A stretch of 46,666 nucleotides of DNA, taken from DATKLX01 sp035542155. GTDB lineage: Bacteria; Chloroflexota; Anaerolineae; Anaerolineales; Anaerolineaceae. Shown here piece by piece: positions 1 to 8,764 of this stretch. Under the pieces are notes generated by a model. It had not been told where the DNA came from. It was given only the letters and a program-made list of their open reading frames with translations, and made no database searches. Each line of letters starts with the position of its first letter. Position 1 is the first letter of the stretch. The stretch lies in contig DATKLX010000091.1 of the NCBI GenBank assembly GCA_035542155.1, forward strand, positions 1-46,666, in the 5' to 3' direction. The position numbers and the translations under genes were made by a program.

Positions 1-211
1 TTGGAGAGTTCGGTCAAGATTGTTTACACGACTATGATTTGATATCTGCACCTTGTATAATCACAAGGAGTGTTTTGGCGGGGAATTTATTTTTAGATAA
101 TACGCTTTTTCTCTTAGACAGTGCCCCTAAAATAAATTCTATGAGAGCCGAACCGGGGAAATGGCGCTAGAATAATTCGGTAATGATGATCCATGTTAAA
201 CCACACAACAC
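1..211. other. non-coding leader left of the cyclase gene
   Basis: I see no gene in this AT-rich stretch. It holds a perfect 6-base inverted repeat, CCTTGT at 51-56 and ACAAGG at 63-68, around ATAATC, with a consensus -10 hexamer TATAAT at 56-61 inside it. A second -10-like hexamer TAGAAT lies at 168-173. Neither has a convincing -35 partner. The stretch probably carries the promoter region of the cyclase gene that starts at 212. Confidence 0.4.
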
Positions 212-3200
212 ATGACTCTCCACATTTACCTCCCGCAAGATAGAATCCGCGCTTTAGCAAATAACTCTTCTCTGCCAGACCGCACGAGCGGAGCCGCATT
301 GTTCGCGGACATCTCAGGCTTCACGCCGTTAACAGAAGGCTTGCGCGAGTCACTTGGACCTCGACGAGGCGCGGAGGAACTGACCAAGCATCTCGACCAG
401 GTTTACACAGCGTTGATCGCGGAGATCGAACGTTATGGCGGGAGTGTGATTGAATTTGCAGGGGATTCGATCATGTGTTGGTTTGATGACCGAACCTCCT
501 CTGCCCCTTTCACTATGAGGGAAGGGGGAACGGGGGATGGATCTGCACGTGCCGTGACTTGCGCGTTTGCATTGCAAGAGGCGATGCAGGCATTCAAGAC
601 GATCCCTCTGCCCAATGGCACGTTGACGGCACTAACCCTGAAGGTAGCAGTGGCCTCAGGACCGGCACGGCGATTTGTGGTCGGTGATCCGCAGATCCAT
701 TACGTCGATGCACTCGCCGGCGCAACGGTCGCACGCACCTCCACCGGAGAGCATTTATCACAGGGGGGGGATGTGTTGGTAGACGAAGCAACCGTCAATT
801 CACTTGCGGATTCGTTGACGGTAAAAGAATGGCGGACTGATTACGACAGCGGCGAACGCTTTGCCGTGGTCGCTGCATATTCGAAAATTACCGAGCCAAT
901 AGAAGTATCACCCGTTGCACAATTATCCATGGAGCAATTGCGGGGCTGGTTGCACAAATCGCAGACGGATCGTGAAGAATCCTTCCTAACGGAGTTTCGC
1001 CCTTGTGTGGCGTTGTTCCTACGCTTCCTCGGTATTGACTATGATGCGGAAGATGCCAAAGGCCAATTGGATGTGTTCATTCGCGGCACGCAGACCATTG
1101 TCGAGCGCTACGAGGGAACGTTATTGCAAATCACAATCGGGGATAAGGGCAGTTACGCGTACATAAACTTCGGCGCATTAAGCGCCCATGAAGACAATGC
1201 GCGGCGTGCCGTGAAAGCGGCATTGGATATAAAGCGCTCATCTACTTTGCAAATGCAAATGGGTCTTACGCAGGGGACGATGCGCGTGGGCGCGTATGGA
1301 GGTACAACGCGCAAGACCTTCGGTGCGTTGGGCGATGATGTTAATCTCGCGGCGCGTTTGATGACCGCTGCGGCGCCAGATGAAATTCTTGTGAGCAGTC
1401 ATGTGTATAAAGCGGTGGAATCCCACTTTAGCTTCGAGCCGCGCACGCCGTTACCGATCAAGGGTAAAGCCGAGCCATTACCTGTATTCGCAGTGACAGG
1501 TGAACGCAAGCAGCGCGCCATCCGTCTGCAAGAACCGACCTATGCACTGCCGATGGTCGGACGAGCACATGAGTTGCAACTCATCAACGACAAATTGGAT
1601 TTGACGGTGAAAGGTCTGAGGCAAGTCATCGGCATCGTGGCAGAGGCAGGCTTGGGGAAGTCCCGGCTCGTGGCAGAGGTGATCCGATCTGCCCGCCGAA
1701 AAGGATTCGCCGGATACGGCGGGGCTTGCCAGTCGGATGGCATCCACACTCCATACCTGGCGTGGAAATCCATCTGGCAGGCATTCTTCGATGTGGACCC
1801 TGACATGCCGGAAAGAAAACTGGTCCGCTGGCTGGAGGGCGAGATCGAAGACCGGGCGCCCGATCGTGTGGAAGCCATGCCGTTATTGAACGCGATACTG
1901 GATCTGAACATCCCCGAAAATTACTTCACAAAGAATCTCGAGCCGAAGATTCGCCAGAGCGCGTTGCATGCCCTGCTCGAAGATTGTTTGAAATCCGCCG
2001 CAGAAGATGAACCCGTGTTGATCGTGATCGAAGACCTGCATTGGATCGACGCACTCTCGCATGACCTACTAGAGGGATTGGCGAGGGCGCTATCAAATCA
2101 CGCCGTATGTTTCTTGCTGGCGTATCGCCCACCAGCGATGGAACGGCTGCAAGCTCCTCGGATTGAAACCCTGACGCAGTTCACGCGAGTCGAACTGCAC
2201 GAGTTAACCAAAGCCGAAGCGGAGAGCGCCGTCCGCGCCAAATTATTACAGTTGTATCCCGCACGCAATGGCGCCCTGCCTGAAGGACTGGTGGATACTT
2301 TAATGGCACGGGCGCAGGGCAATCCATTCTATCTCGAGGAACTGCTTAACTATTTACATGACCGTAGTATCGATCCATCCGACCTGAACCGCATCGAGCT
2401 GCCGGATAGCCTGCACAACCTCATCCTCAGCCGTATTGACCAACTGAGTGAGCAGGAGAGGACTACCCTGCGCGCGGCGAGCATTATCGGGCGGTTGTTC
2501 CGCGCCAAATGGCTGTCAGGCTATTACCCCAATCTGGGATCCTACCCGCAGGTGAAAGCCGTTCTGGACGCATTGGACGCACTAGAGATCACACCTCTCG
2601 TTTCCCCCGAGCCTGAGCTGGCATACTTGTTCAAGCATATCGTCACACATGAAGTGACGTATGAAAGCCTGCCCTTCGCCACGCGCGCAAAACTGCATGA
2701 GCGGCTTGCGCGCTACCTGGAAAGCGCCGATGCGTCCGTGGACGCCATAGCCTTTCATTACTGGCGCAGCGAGAATGAAGAGAAGCAGCACGAGTATTTG
2801 CTTAAGGCGGGCGAAGCCGCGCAAAAAAATTTCGCCAACGACGCCGCGCTGGAGTATTACGGCAAACTTTTGCCATTGCTCCTGGACCGGAACGAGCAGA
2901 TTGAAATTCATTTGAAGCGTGGAGAAGTCCTGCAATTGACAGGCAAGTATGATGAAGCTCAGAGCGATTATCACACGGCGTTGGAATTGGCAAAAGATGA
3001 TGTAGCACTGAAGGCTGGCGCCCAATTCGCATTGGGAAAGTTGAATCGCCTGCGCGGTAATTACGACATTGCTTTAGACTTGCTAAGTCAGGTCAGGACA
3101 ACATTTGATGAAATTGAAAAGTCCTCTGAAATTGCTCGAGTGCTAATCGAAATGGGCTTTGCTTATGACCGTAGAACACAGTTCGATTCTGCTCGGCAGG

Positions 3201-4246
3201 TTTTGAATGAGAGTGTAGTGTTTGCACGTCGGGCGGGCGATGACGCAAGTACGGCGCAAGCTCTGACGAACCTCGGGGTTATTGCCTGGGAACAAGCGGA
3301 CTATGTCTCAGCGAAATCATTCTATGAAGAGAGCCTGAAACTGCAGAGAGCGTTGGGCAATATAAAAGATCTGTCTTTCTCGCTGCATAATTTTGGCATG
3401 CTTGAGCAGTCAAAGGGGGATTTCGCTGCAGCGCGGACTCTTTTTGAAGAGAGCCTGGAACTATCCAGCCGGATAGGTGATAAATCCGGGACTGGATGGG
3501 CACTAAACAATCTGGGCATCATTGCCCTTGTACAAGGCGACTATCCTGCAGCCAGATCTTTATTTGAAAAGCATTTAGGGATGAGGCGCGAAATGGGGGA
3601 CAGGCATGGAATGTCCATCGCATTCTATCTTTTAGGCAGATGGGCACAGTCTCAAGGAGACTTTGATGCAGCCAAGTCGTTCTTTGAAGAACATATGACT
3701 ATCGCAATTGAAATGGGAGATCAATGGACACTTGGCTATTCTTTTCTTAATCAAGGGCTTGTCGCGTATTATCAACATGATTACGACTCGGCCCAGGCAT
3801 TATTTGAGAAAAGCCTGGCGAAGATGCGAGCAGCCAACGATAAGTCAGGTATAGCCAATGTCTTATTCGGTTTGGGCATGGTAAGTTTGGAGGAAATGAC
3901 CCCGGAAGGAATTGCTAAGGCCAGGCAATACTTCGTCACTAGTATAAATCTCCGTAAAGAATTGGGGGAAAAATTCCAATTAACATCTGGCTTGATTGGA
4001 ATAGCCCGCCATGCATTCGTTACGGATGACCCCCGGAAAGCTGCGAAGCTATTAGGATCAGTCGATACAATATTAAACCCACTAAACATCACAGTCGAGC
4101 CAGATCTTCTTCACTTCTATGCGCAGACTCTGGTGGCAGTTCGTGAGCAGTTGGGCGAGACTGGCTTCCAGTCCGCGTGGGAGGCGGGCGCGGCGATGAC
4201 ATTGGAGGAGGCAGTGAAATTCGCGTTGGAAAAAGGAAAAGTATGA
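212..4246 (+). CDS. soluble-adenylyl-cyclase-like protein: two class III cyclase domains, AAA ATPase, TPR tail
   Basis: This 1344-residue protein has the order of the ADCY10/sAC family. Cyclase domain 1 (about 27-225) keeps the metal-binding aspartates in FADISGF (D33) and FAGDSI (D85). Cyclase domain 2 (about 262-430) lacks the first of these but keeps the transition-state pair in DDVNLAARL (N378, R382), which domain 1 has lost, so one composite active site is expected. An AAA/STAND ATPase follows, with a P-loop ending GLGKS (K483) and a Walker B-like IVIEDLHW. From about residue 880 to 1300 there are tandem TPRs of about 40 residues. The likely product is cyclic AMP, but cyclic GMP cannot be excluded. 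ATG at 212 is chosen because residues 1-26 match the usual start of this family; no strong ribosome site is visible. The stop overlaps the next start (ATGA). The TPR part is distinctly AT-rich. Confidence 0.88.
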   Translation: MTLHIYLPQDRIRALANNSSLPDRTSGAALFADISGFTPLTEGLRESLGPRRGAEELTKHLDQVYTALIAEIERYGGSVIEFAGDSIMCWFDDRTSSAPFTMREGGTGDGSARAVTCAFALQEAMQAFKTIPLPNGTLTALTLKVAVASGPARRFVVGDPQIHYVDALAGATVARTSTGEHLSQGGDVLVDEATVNSLADSLTVKEWRTDYDSGERFAVVAAYSKITEPIEVSPVAQLSMEQLRGWLHKSQTDREESFLTEFRPCVALFLRFLGIDYDAEDAKGQLDVFIRGTQTIVERYEGTLLQITIGDKGSYAYINFGALSAHEDNARRAVKAALDIKRSSTLQMQMGLTQGTMRVGAYGGTTRKTFGALGDDVNLAARLMTAAAPDEILVSSHVYKAVESHFSFEPRTPLPIKGKAEPLPVFAVTGERKQRAIRLQEPTYALPMVGRAHELQLINDKLDLTVKGLRQVIGIVAEAGLGKSRLVAEVIRSARRKGFAGYGGACQSDGIHTPYLAWKSIWQAFFDVDPDMPERKLVRWLEGEIEDRAPDRVEAMPLLNAILDLNIPENYFTKNLEPKIRQSALHALLEDCLKSAAEDEPVLIVIEDLHWIDALSHDLLEGLARALSNHAVCFLLAYRPPAMERLQAPRIETLTQFTRVELHELTKAEAESAVRAKLLQLYPARNGALPEGLVDTLMARAQGNPFYLEELLNYLHDRSIDPSDLNRIELPDSLHNLILSRIDQLSEQERTTLRAASIIGRLFRAKWLSGYYPNLGSYPQVKAVLDALDALEITPLVSPEPELAYLFKHIVTHEVTYESLPFATRAKLHERLARYLESADASVDAIAFHYWRSENEEKQHEYLLKAGEAAQKNFANDAALEYYGKLLPLLLDRNEQIEIHLKRGEVLQLTGKYDEAQSDYHTALELAKDDVALKAGAQFALGKLNRLRGNYDIALDLLSQVRTTFDEIEKSSEIARVLIEMGFAYDRRTQFDSARQVLNESVVFARRAGDDASTAQALTNLGVIAWEQADYVSAKSFYEESLKLQRALGNIKDLSFSLHNFGMLEQSKGDFAAARTLFEESLELSSRIGDKSGTGWALNNLGIIALVQGDYPAARSLFEKHLGMRREMGDRHGMSIAFYLLGRWAQSQGDFDAAKSFFEEHMTIAIEMGDQWTLGYSFLNQGLVAYYQHDYDSAQALFEKSLAKMRAANDKSGIANVLFGLGMVSLEEMTPEGIAKARQYFVTSINLRKELGEKFQLTSGLIGIARHAFVTDDPRKAAKLLGSVDTILNPLNITVEPDLLHFYAQTLVAVREQLGETGFQSAWEAGAAMTLEEAVKFALEKGKV

Positions 4247-5226
4247 CCACAGCCACCACCCAAGCCTGCGCCAACATCGCACTGATCAAATATTGGGGAA
4301 ACCGCGACGATACCCTGCGCCTTGCGGCGAACAGCTCGCTGTCGATGAACCTCGGAGGCCTGGAGACGCGCACCTCGATCGCCTTCGATCTGAGCCTGGC
4401 GGCAGACGAGCTGACCCTCAACGGGCGACCGGGGCCTGTTGAAGCCCTGCGGCGGATGAGCGGTTTCCTGGATCTGGTCCGCGGGATGGCTGGCTCGCAG
4501 CTCCGCGCCCGGGTGTCCAGCGAGAACAATTTCCCCACCGGGGCCGGGATTGCCTCGTCCGCTTCGGCGTACGCTGCGCTGGCGCTGGCGGCTTCGACTG
4601 CCCTGGGGCTGGATCTCTCTGAGCGTGATTTGAGCCGCCTGGCGCGGCGCGGCTCGGGGTCAGCTTGCCGTTCCATCCCGGGCGGTTTCGTCGAGTGGCA
4701 GGCGGGGGAGACCGACGCCGATTCTTATGCCTTTTCGATAGCGCCCCCCGACTACTGGGATCTGGTCGACGTCATCGCCGTGGTCGAGGCTGGGGAAAAA
4801 GCCACCGGTTCGAGCGCGGGCCACAGCCTGGCTGCGACGAGCATCCTCCAGCCCGCGCGCGTCGCGGACGCCCCCCGGCGGGTGGTACTGTGCCGCCAGG
4901 CGATCGTTGAGAAGGATTTTGAAAAGCTGGCAGAGGTCGTTGAGCTGGACTGCAACCTGATGCACGCGGTAATGATAACCTCCACGCCGCTGCTGATCTA
5001 CTGGGAACCAGGAACGCTGGAGCTGATCTGCCAGGTCCAGTCCTGGCGTGCGGCCGGACTGCCCGTCTGCTATACCATTGACGCCGGGCCCAATGTCCAC
5101 ATCCTCACCCTGGGAGATTCAGCCGCGGTTGTTGAGGAGCTGGTGCGAAATGTTCCCGCAGTGCGCACAGTGTACGTTGCTCCCCCCGGAGGCCCGGCTC
5201 GATTGGTCAACGATGGCCACTTTTAG
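4243..5226 (+). CDS. GHMP-family mevalonate (di)phosphate decarboxylase
   Basis: This 327-residue soluble enzyme decarboxylates a phosphorylated mevalonate in an ATP-dependent step of isoprenoid synthesis. The N-terminus carries ANIALIKYWGN (residues 10-20). The phosphate-binding loop is PTGAGIASSASA (99-110), then GSGSACRS (137-144), and the catalytic-base region is TIDAGPN with D280. Classical diphosphomevalonate decarboxylases read KYWGK where this protein reads KYWGN, so N20 replaces a lysine. A frame open further upstream to 4177 lies inside the cyclase gene. The start at 4243 is preferred because AAGGA sits five bases upstream and the family's N-terminus then fits. It overlaps the cyclase gene by four bases, suggesting translational coupling. 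Whether the substrate is mevalonate 5-diphosphate (MvaD) or 5-monophosphate, as for the Roseiflexus enzyme, is unsettled. Confidence 0.9.
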   Translation: MTTATTQACANIALIKYWGNRDDTLRLAANSSLSMNLGGLETRTSIAFDLSLAADELTLNGRPGPVEALRRMSGFLDLVRGMAGSQLRARVSSENNFPTGAGIASSASAYAALALAASTALGLDLSERDLSRLARRGSGSACRSIPGGFVEWQAGETDADSYAFSIAPPDYWDLVDVIAVVEAGEKATGSSAGHSLAATSILQPARVADAPRRVVLCRQAIVEKDFEKLAEVVELDCNLMHAVMITSTPLLIYWEPGTLELICQVQSWRAAGLPVCYTIDAGPNVHILTLGDSAAVVEELVRNVPAVRTVYVAPPGGPARLVNDGHF

Positions 5227-5255
5227 TCCAGTTAGAAAAATCGACTCAATCGCGA

Positions 5256-5261
5256 TATAAT
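5256..5261 (+). promoter_or_regulatory. candidate -10 box upstream of rseP
   Basis: A consensus TATAAT lies in the spacer between the decarboxylase and the protease gene, about 105 bases before the start at 5367. The -35 region is poor (TTAGAA at 5232-5237, spacing 18). A transcript from here would carry the hairpin at 5284-5310 in its leader. Confidence 0.35.
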
Positions 5262-5283
5262 TGGTTCATGTATACTGGTCTTT

Positions 5284-5310
5284 CAAGGTAAGGAATACCT
5301 CCTTGCCTTG
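5284..5310 (+). terminator. strong hairpin, terminator or leader structure
   Basis: An 11-base-pair stem (CAAGGTAAGGA at 5284-5294 pairing with TCCTTGCCTTG at 5300-5310, one G-U pair) closes a five-base loop and is followed by TTTATT. It could end the cyclase/decarboxylase transcript. Because it sits downstream of the TATAAT at 5256 it could also attenuate rseP. The short T tract makes termination plausible rather than certain. Confidence 0.5.
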
Positions 5311-5366
5311 TTTATTCTGGAAGCTACCGGTGAAAACCGATCGTTTATAATGAGGGTAACACAAAC

Positions 5367-6446
5367 ATGTCATTTACCATTTTGACTCTGCTCCAGTTCG
5401 TTATCGTTCTGGGGCTGTTATTGTTTTTCCACGAATTTGGACACTTTCTCTTTGCCCGCCTGTTCAACATCGAGGTCGAGGAGTTCGGCTTCGGCTTTCC
5501 GCCGCGGATCGCGCGCCTGTTTACCTGGAAAGGCACCGAGTTTACTCTGAACTGGATCCCCTTTGGTGCCTTTGTACGCCCCAAAGGGGAGAATGATCCC
5601 GAAGTTCCTGGCGGACTTGCCGCAGCGAACCCCTGGAAACGCTTGCTGGTCCTTCTCGGCGGACCGTTGATGAACGTGCTGCTCGGCATTATCCTGTTCA
5701 GCGTGATGTTCTTGCGCGTCGGGGCTCCCAATACCGTGGTGGTCCAGGTGGTCGATTTGGCGCCTGGCTCTCCCGCGGCACAGGCCGGGTTGAAGACCGG
5801 GGACGTGATCACCGCCATCGATGGGACCCCCGTAAAAAGTATGGATAACCTGCACAACCTGGTTCAGCAAAACCTTGGCCAGCAGGTGACCCTCGCCTAC
5901 AGCCGCGATGGCGTAGAGAAAATCACTCAGTTGACTCCGCGCAAGAATCCACCATCTGGAGAGGGTCCGCTGGGGATTGTCATGGGCAATCCGTACGTTC
6001 CGGTGACCATTGGCCAGGCGGTGCCCATGGCGACGAGCACCGCGTATGAACAGGCGCATCAGTTCGTCTTGCTCCCGGTGCGCCTGATCCGCGGTCAGAC
6101 CAACCCTGAGGAAACCCGCCTGGTCGGCCCCAAGGGAATGTTCGACATCTATCAAGAAGCGGTGCGGCGTGATGAACAAGCCAGTACCACCCCGACCAGC
6201 ACCCCTGCGGTCAACGTGCTCTGGTTGATGGGCACCATTTCGATCGCCCTTGGCCTTACGAACCTGCTGCCGATCCCCGCTCTGGATGGCGGGCGAATCT
6301 TATTCGTCCTCGCGGAAATCCTGTTCCGCCGCCGGGTCCCGGCGCAATATGAAAATGTGGTTCATCTGATCGGTTTCGCGGCCTTGCTCCTGCTAATGAC
6401 CTATGTCACCTTCCAGGACTTCGCCAACCCGATTTTGCAACCCTGA
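5367..6446 (+). CDS. rseP: RseP-family site-2 zinc metalloprotease
   Basis: This is an intramembrane protease of 359 residues that cuts membrane-bound substrates such as anti-sigma factors or signal-peptide remnants. The first membrane segment carries the zinc motif FHEFGH (H22, E23, H26). A single PDZ domain spans about 123-200 (VVDLAPGSPAAQAG), where E. coli RseP has two. The third zinc ligand lies in LLPIPALDGG (D307), followed by C-terminal membrane segments. An insertion rich in proline and threonine lies near residues 268-282. ATG at 5367 is preceded by GAGGG eleven bases upstream. The gene stands between the decarboxylase and a HEAT-repeat gene on the same strand. The substrate cannot be told from the sequence. 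Confidence 0.92.
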   Translation: MSFTILTLLQFVIVLGLLLFFHEFGHFLFARLFNIEVEEFGFGFPPRIARLFTWKGTEFTLNWIPFGAFVRPKGENDPEVPGGLAAANPWKRLLVLLGGPLMNVLLGIILFSVMFLRVGAPNTVVVQVVDLAPGSPAAQAGLKTGDVITAIDGTPVKSMDNLHNLVQQNLGQQVTLAYSRDGVEKITQLTPRKNPPSGEGPLGIVMGNPYVPVTIGQAVPMATSTAYEQAHQFVLLPVRLIRGQTNPEETRLVGPKGMFDIYQEAVRRDEQASTTPTSTPAVNVLWLMGTISIALGLTNLLPIPALDGGRILFVLAEILFRRRVPAQYENVVHLIGFAALLLLMTYVTFQDFANPILQP

Positions 6447-6487
6447 TCGCGATGAAATTGGTAAGAAAATTGCAATAGAGGTAGATC

Positions 6488-7528
6488 ATGAAAGAAATGT
6501 CTCCCAAAGTCCCCTTCGAGACGGTCACGTCCAGTTTGCTGGACATGGACCATCAGTTTCCCCCAATATATTTGCACCGGTTTTCCGACCTCACACCCAA
6601 CGAGCTATGGGCATTAAAGAGCGTCTGGGCCGATGTCCCTATTCCCCGCCGGCGAACCCTGATGGAATCTCTGGAAGAAGCCATCGAGGCGGATACGCTC
6701 CTGGATTTTCACGACCTGGGCATTTTCACTCTCGAAGACAGTGATCCCCAGGTGCGCTCTATGGCCATACGTCTGCTCTGGGAAGACGAGGACAAGAACC
6801 TGGCTGACCTGTTTACGCATCTACTCGAACACGACGAAGACACCCTGGTCCGCTCGACTGCTGCCAGCGCGCTTGGCTTTTTTGTCTACCAGGGGGAGGT
6901 GGATGAAATCCCCGAGGATCTCCTCCATGAGGTTGAAGACGCCCTTCTCCGCGCCGCTACAGGCCGCGATGATGAGCTCATCCGCCGGCGCGCACTGGAA
7001 TCGCTGGGTTACTCCAGTCGGGAGGAAGTTCCCGCTCTCATCGAGGCGGCCTTCCACAACAGCAATCCCGAGTGGATTTCCAGTGCGCTGTTTGCCATGG
7101 GCCGAAGCGCTGACGGGCGCTGGGCCGACGATGTGATCGACAGCCTGGACCATCCCGTGGATGAAGTGCGGATCGAGGCGGTCCGCGCGGCGGGCGAGCT
7201 GCAATTGGGAGAGGCCCGCGAGGCGCTGCTGAAGATGCTGGACGAGGAAGAAGACGACGACATTCGCCTGGCCGCCATCTGGTCCCTTTCCCAGGTCGGT
7301 GGAGAAGGTGTGCGCAGTCGGCTGGAAGAGCTGCTCGAAGAAACCGATGACGATGAAGAGGCGGACCTGATCGAAGACGCCCTCGAAAACCTGAGTTTTA
7401 CGGAAGACGTTCCTCTTTTCGACCTATTTGATTACAACGCGGATGAAGTCGACTACATCGACGAAGAAGGCAATCCCATCGACAAACCGGCCGACTCCTC
7501 TTCCAGGGCCAGGAAGAAAAAAGGATAA
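6488..7528 (+). CDS. acidic HEAT-repeat protein
   Basis: This 346-residue protein is built mainly of helical HEAT/PBS-lyase-like repeats. Recurrent units such as VRSMAIRLLWEDED, VRSTAASALGFF, IRRRALESLG, VRIEAVRAAGEL and IRLAAIWSLSQVG are spaced 30-40 residues apart from about residue 85 to 290. It is strikingly acidic (EEEDDDIR, EETDDDEEADLIED) and ends in a basic tail RARKKKG. Such proteins are usually binding platforms rather than enzymes. It has no signal peptide or membrane segment. ATG at 6488 follows AGAGG with normal spacing. The stop is six bases before the next gene, so the HEAT protein, the peptidase and the acylphosphatase probably form one operon. No partner can be named from sequence. 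Confidence 0.85.
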   Translation: MKEMSPKVPFETVTSSLLDMDHQFPPIYLHRFSDLTPNELWALKSVWADVPIPRRRTLMESLEEAIEADTLLDFHDLGIFTLEDSDPQVRSMAIRLLWEDEDKNLADLFTHLLEHDEDTLVRSTAASALGFFVYQGEVDEIPEDLLHEVEDALLRAATGRDDELIRRRALESLGYSSREEVPALIEAAFHNSNPEWISSALFAMGRSADGRWADDVIDSLDHPVDEVRIEAVRAAGELQLGEAREALLKMLDEEEDDDIRLAAIWSLSQVGGEGVRSRLEELLEETDDDEEADLIEDALENLSFTEDVPLFDLFDYNADEVDYIDEEGNPIDKPADSSSRARKKKG

Positions 7529-7534
7529 AGAAGC

Positions 7535-8764
7535 GTGCTGCAGTCCATCATCGCCATCTTCCTGGTTGGGTTGCATCTCATCGGGGCACCAGGATCGACC
7601 GTCGTTCCCAGAGTGGATTTTGTCGATGAAAGCCCCCAGAAGCATTACGAATTCGGGAAAAACATCCCCTTCCGCGCAACGATTACTTCCAGCGCGCCAA
7701 TCAAGGAAGTATTCGTTTCCTTCCAGGATGACAGCGGCGAGATTCGTGTGGGCAAGATGGACCTCGACAGCCAGGGAGATTATATCTACACCTATAATAT
7801 AAGCACCCACGCAATCCGCCCTGGCACGACGATTTATTACTGGTACAGGGTCAGGTTCGTGGACGATTATGAAGAACGTCTCAGCTATTCCTACCCTTTT
7901 AATTATGAAGACAACCGCTTTGAATGGCAAAGCCAGTCGGATGGGGTGTTCGATGTCCACTGGTACGAAGGAGATAAGCAATTCGGGCAGATGGTCCTGA
8001 ACGTTGCCCACGAAGGGCTGGTTTCGGCCCAAAAGCTGGTCCCTCTGCCGCCGCCCAGGAATCTGAAGATTTATGTCTACTCCAGCGCTTCGGAACTTCA
8101 GAAAGCTCTCCAATTAGGAGGGCAGCCGTGGGTCGCTGGCTATGCCAACCCTGATCTGGGCGCCGTGATGGTTTCCATCCACCCCGGCCCGGAGCAGAAG
8201 CTCGAGCTCGAGCGCCAGATCCCTCACGAGCTGACCCACGTCCTCCTCTACCAGGCAACCGGGCTGGGTTATTCCAGCCTGCCAACCTGGTTCAACGAAG
8301 GCCTGGCTTCGCTTGCCGAGTTGTACGCCAACCCGGATTACACCCGCGCTTTAGACGTCGCCCGGGAAAAATATGCACTGCTGCCCATCACCAGCCTGTG
8401 TGGGTCATTCCCACAGGACGCTTCGGGCAACTTCCTCGCCTACGCTGAGGCAGCTTCGTTCACCCGCTTCCTGCAAAAAACCTACGGGACCAGCGGGCTG
8501 AATAAGCTCCTTTCCAGCTATGCCAATGGGCTCGGCTGCGATGACGGTATGCGCGCGGCTTTCGGGTCTTCGCTGCGCGAAATGGAAACCCGCTGGCAGA
8601 ACGAGACCCTGGGGATTAACATCTCCGCGGTGGTGTTCAACAACCTGCTGCCCTACCTGATATTGCTTTTCTTGATCTTGTTGATCCCGTTCGCGGCTGG
8701 CCTGCGCAGCAGACAGGTCAGCGGCGGAACCCGGCTCGCCACTCCCCGGGAAAAGTCTGCATGA
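7535..8764 (+). CDS. membrane-anchored peptidase MA-like zinc metallopeptidase
   Basis: This 409-residue protein begins with a hydrophobic signal segment (residues 2-18). The extracytoplasmic part ends in a gluzincin site with HELTH (H231, E232, H235) and a second acidic ligand in NEGLA (E255). That arrangement is typical of peptidase MA-like domains. Residues 40-130 look like a beta-rich domain (YYWYRVRFVD). A C-terminal hydrophobic segment (about 365-390, LLPYLILLFLILLIPF) anchors it, with a basic tail outside. The start is GTG at 7535, with AAGGA nine bases upstream overlapping the end of the HEAT gene. It shares four bases (ATGA) with the acylphosphatase gene. The substrate is unknown. 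Confidence 0.85.
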   Translation: MLQSIIAIFLVGLHLIGAPGSTVVPRVDFVDESPQKHYEFGKNIPFRATITSSAPIKEVFVSFQDDSGEIRVGKMDLDSQGDYIYTYNISTHAIRPGTTIYYWYRVRFVDDYEERLSYSYPFNYEDNRFEWQSQSDGVFDVHWYEGDKQFGQMVLNVAHEGLVSAQKLVPLPPPRNLKIYVYSSASELQKALQLGGQPWVAGYANPDLGAVMVSIHPGPEQKLELERQIPHELTHVLLYQATGLGYSSLPTWFNEGLASLAELYANPDYTRALDVAREKYALLPITSLCGSFPQDASGNFLAYAEAASFTRFLQKTYGTSGLNKLLSSYANGLGCDDGMRAAFGSSLREMETRWQNETLGINISAVVFNNLLPYLILLFLILLIPFAAGLRSRQVSGGTRLATPREKSA

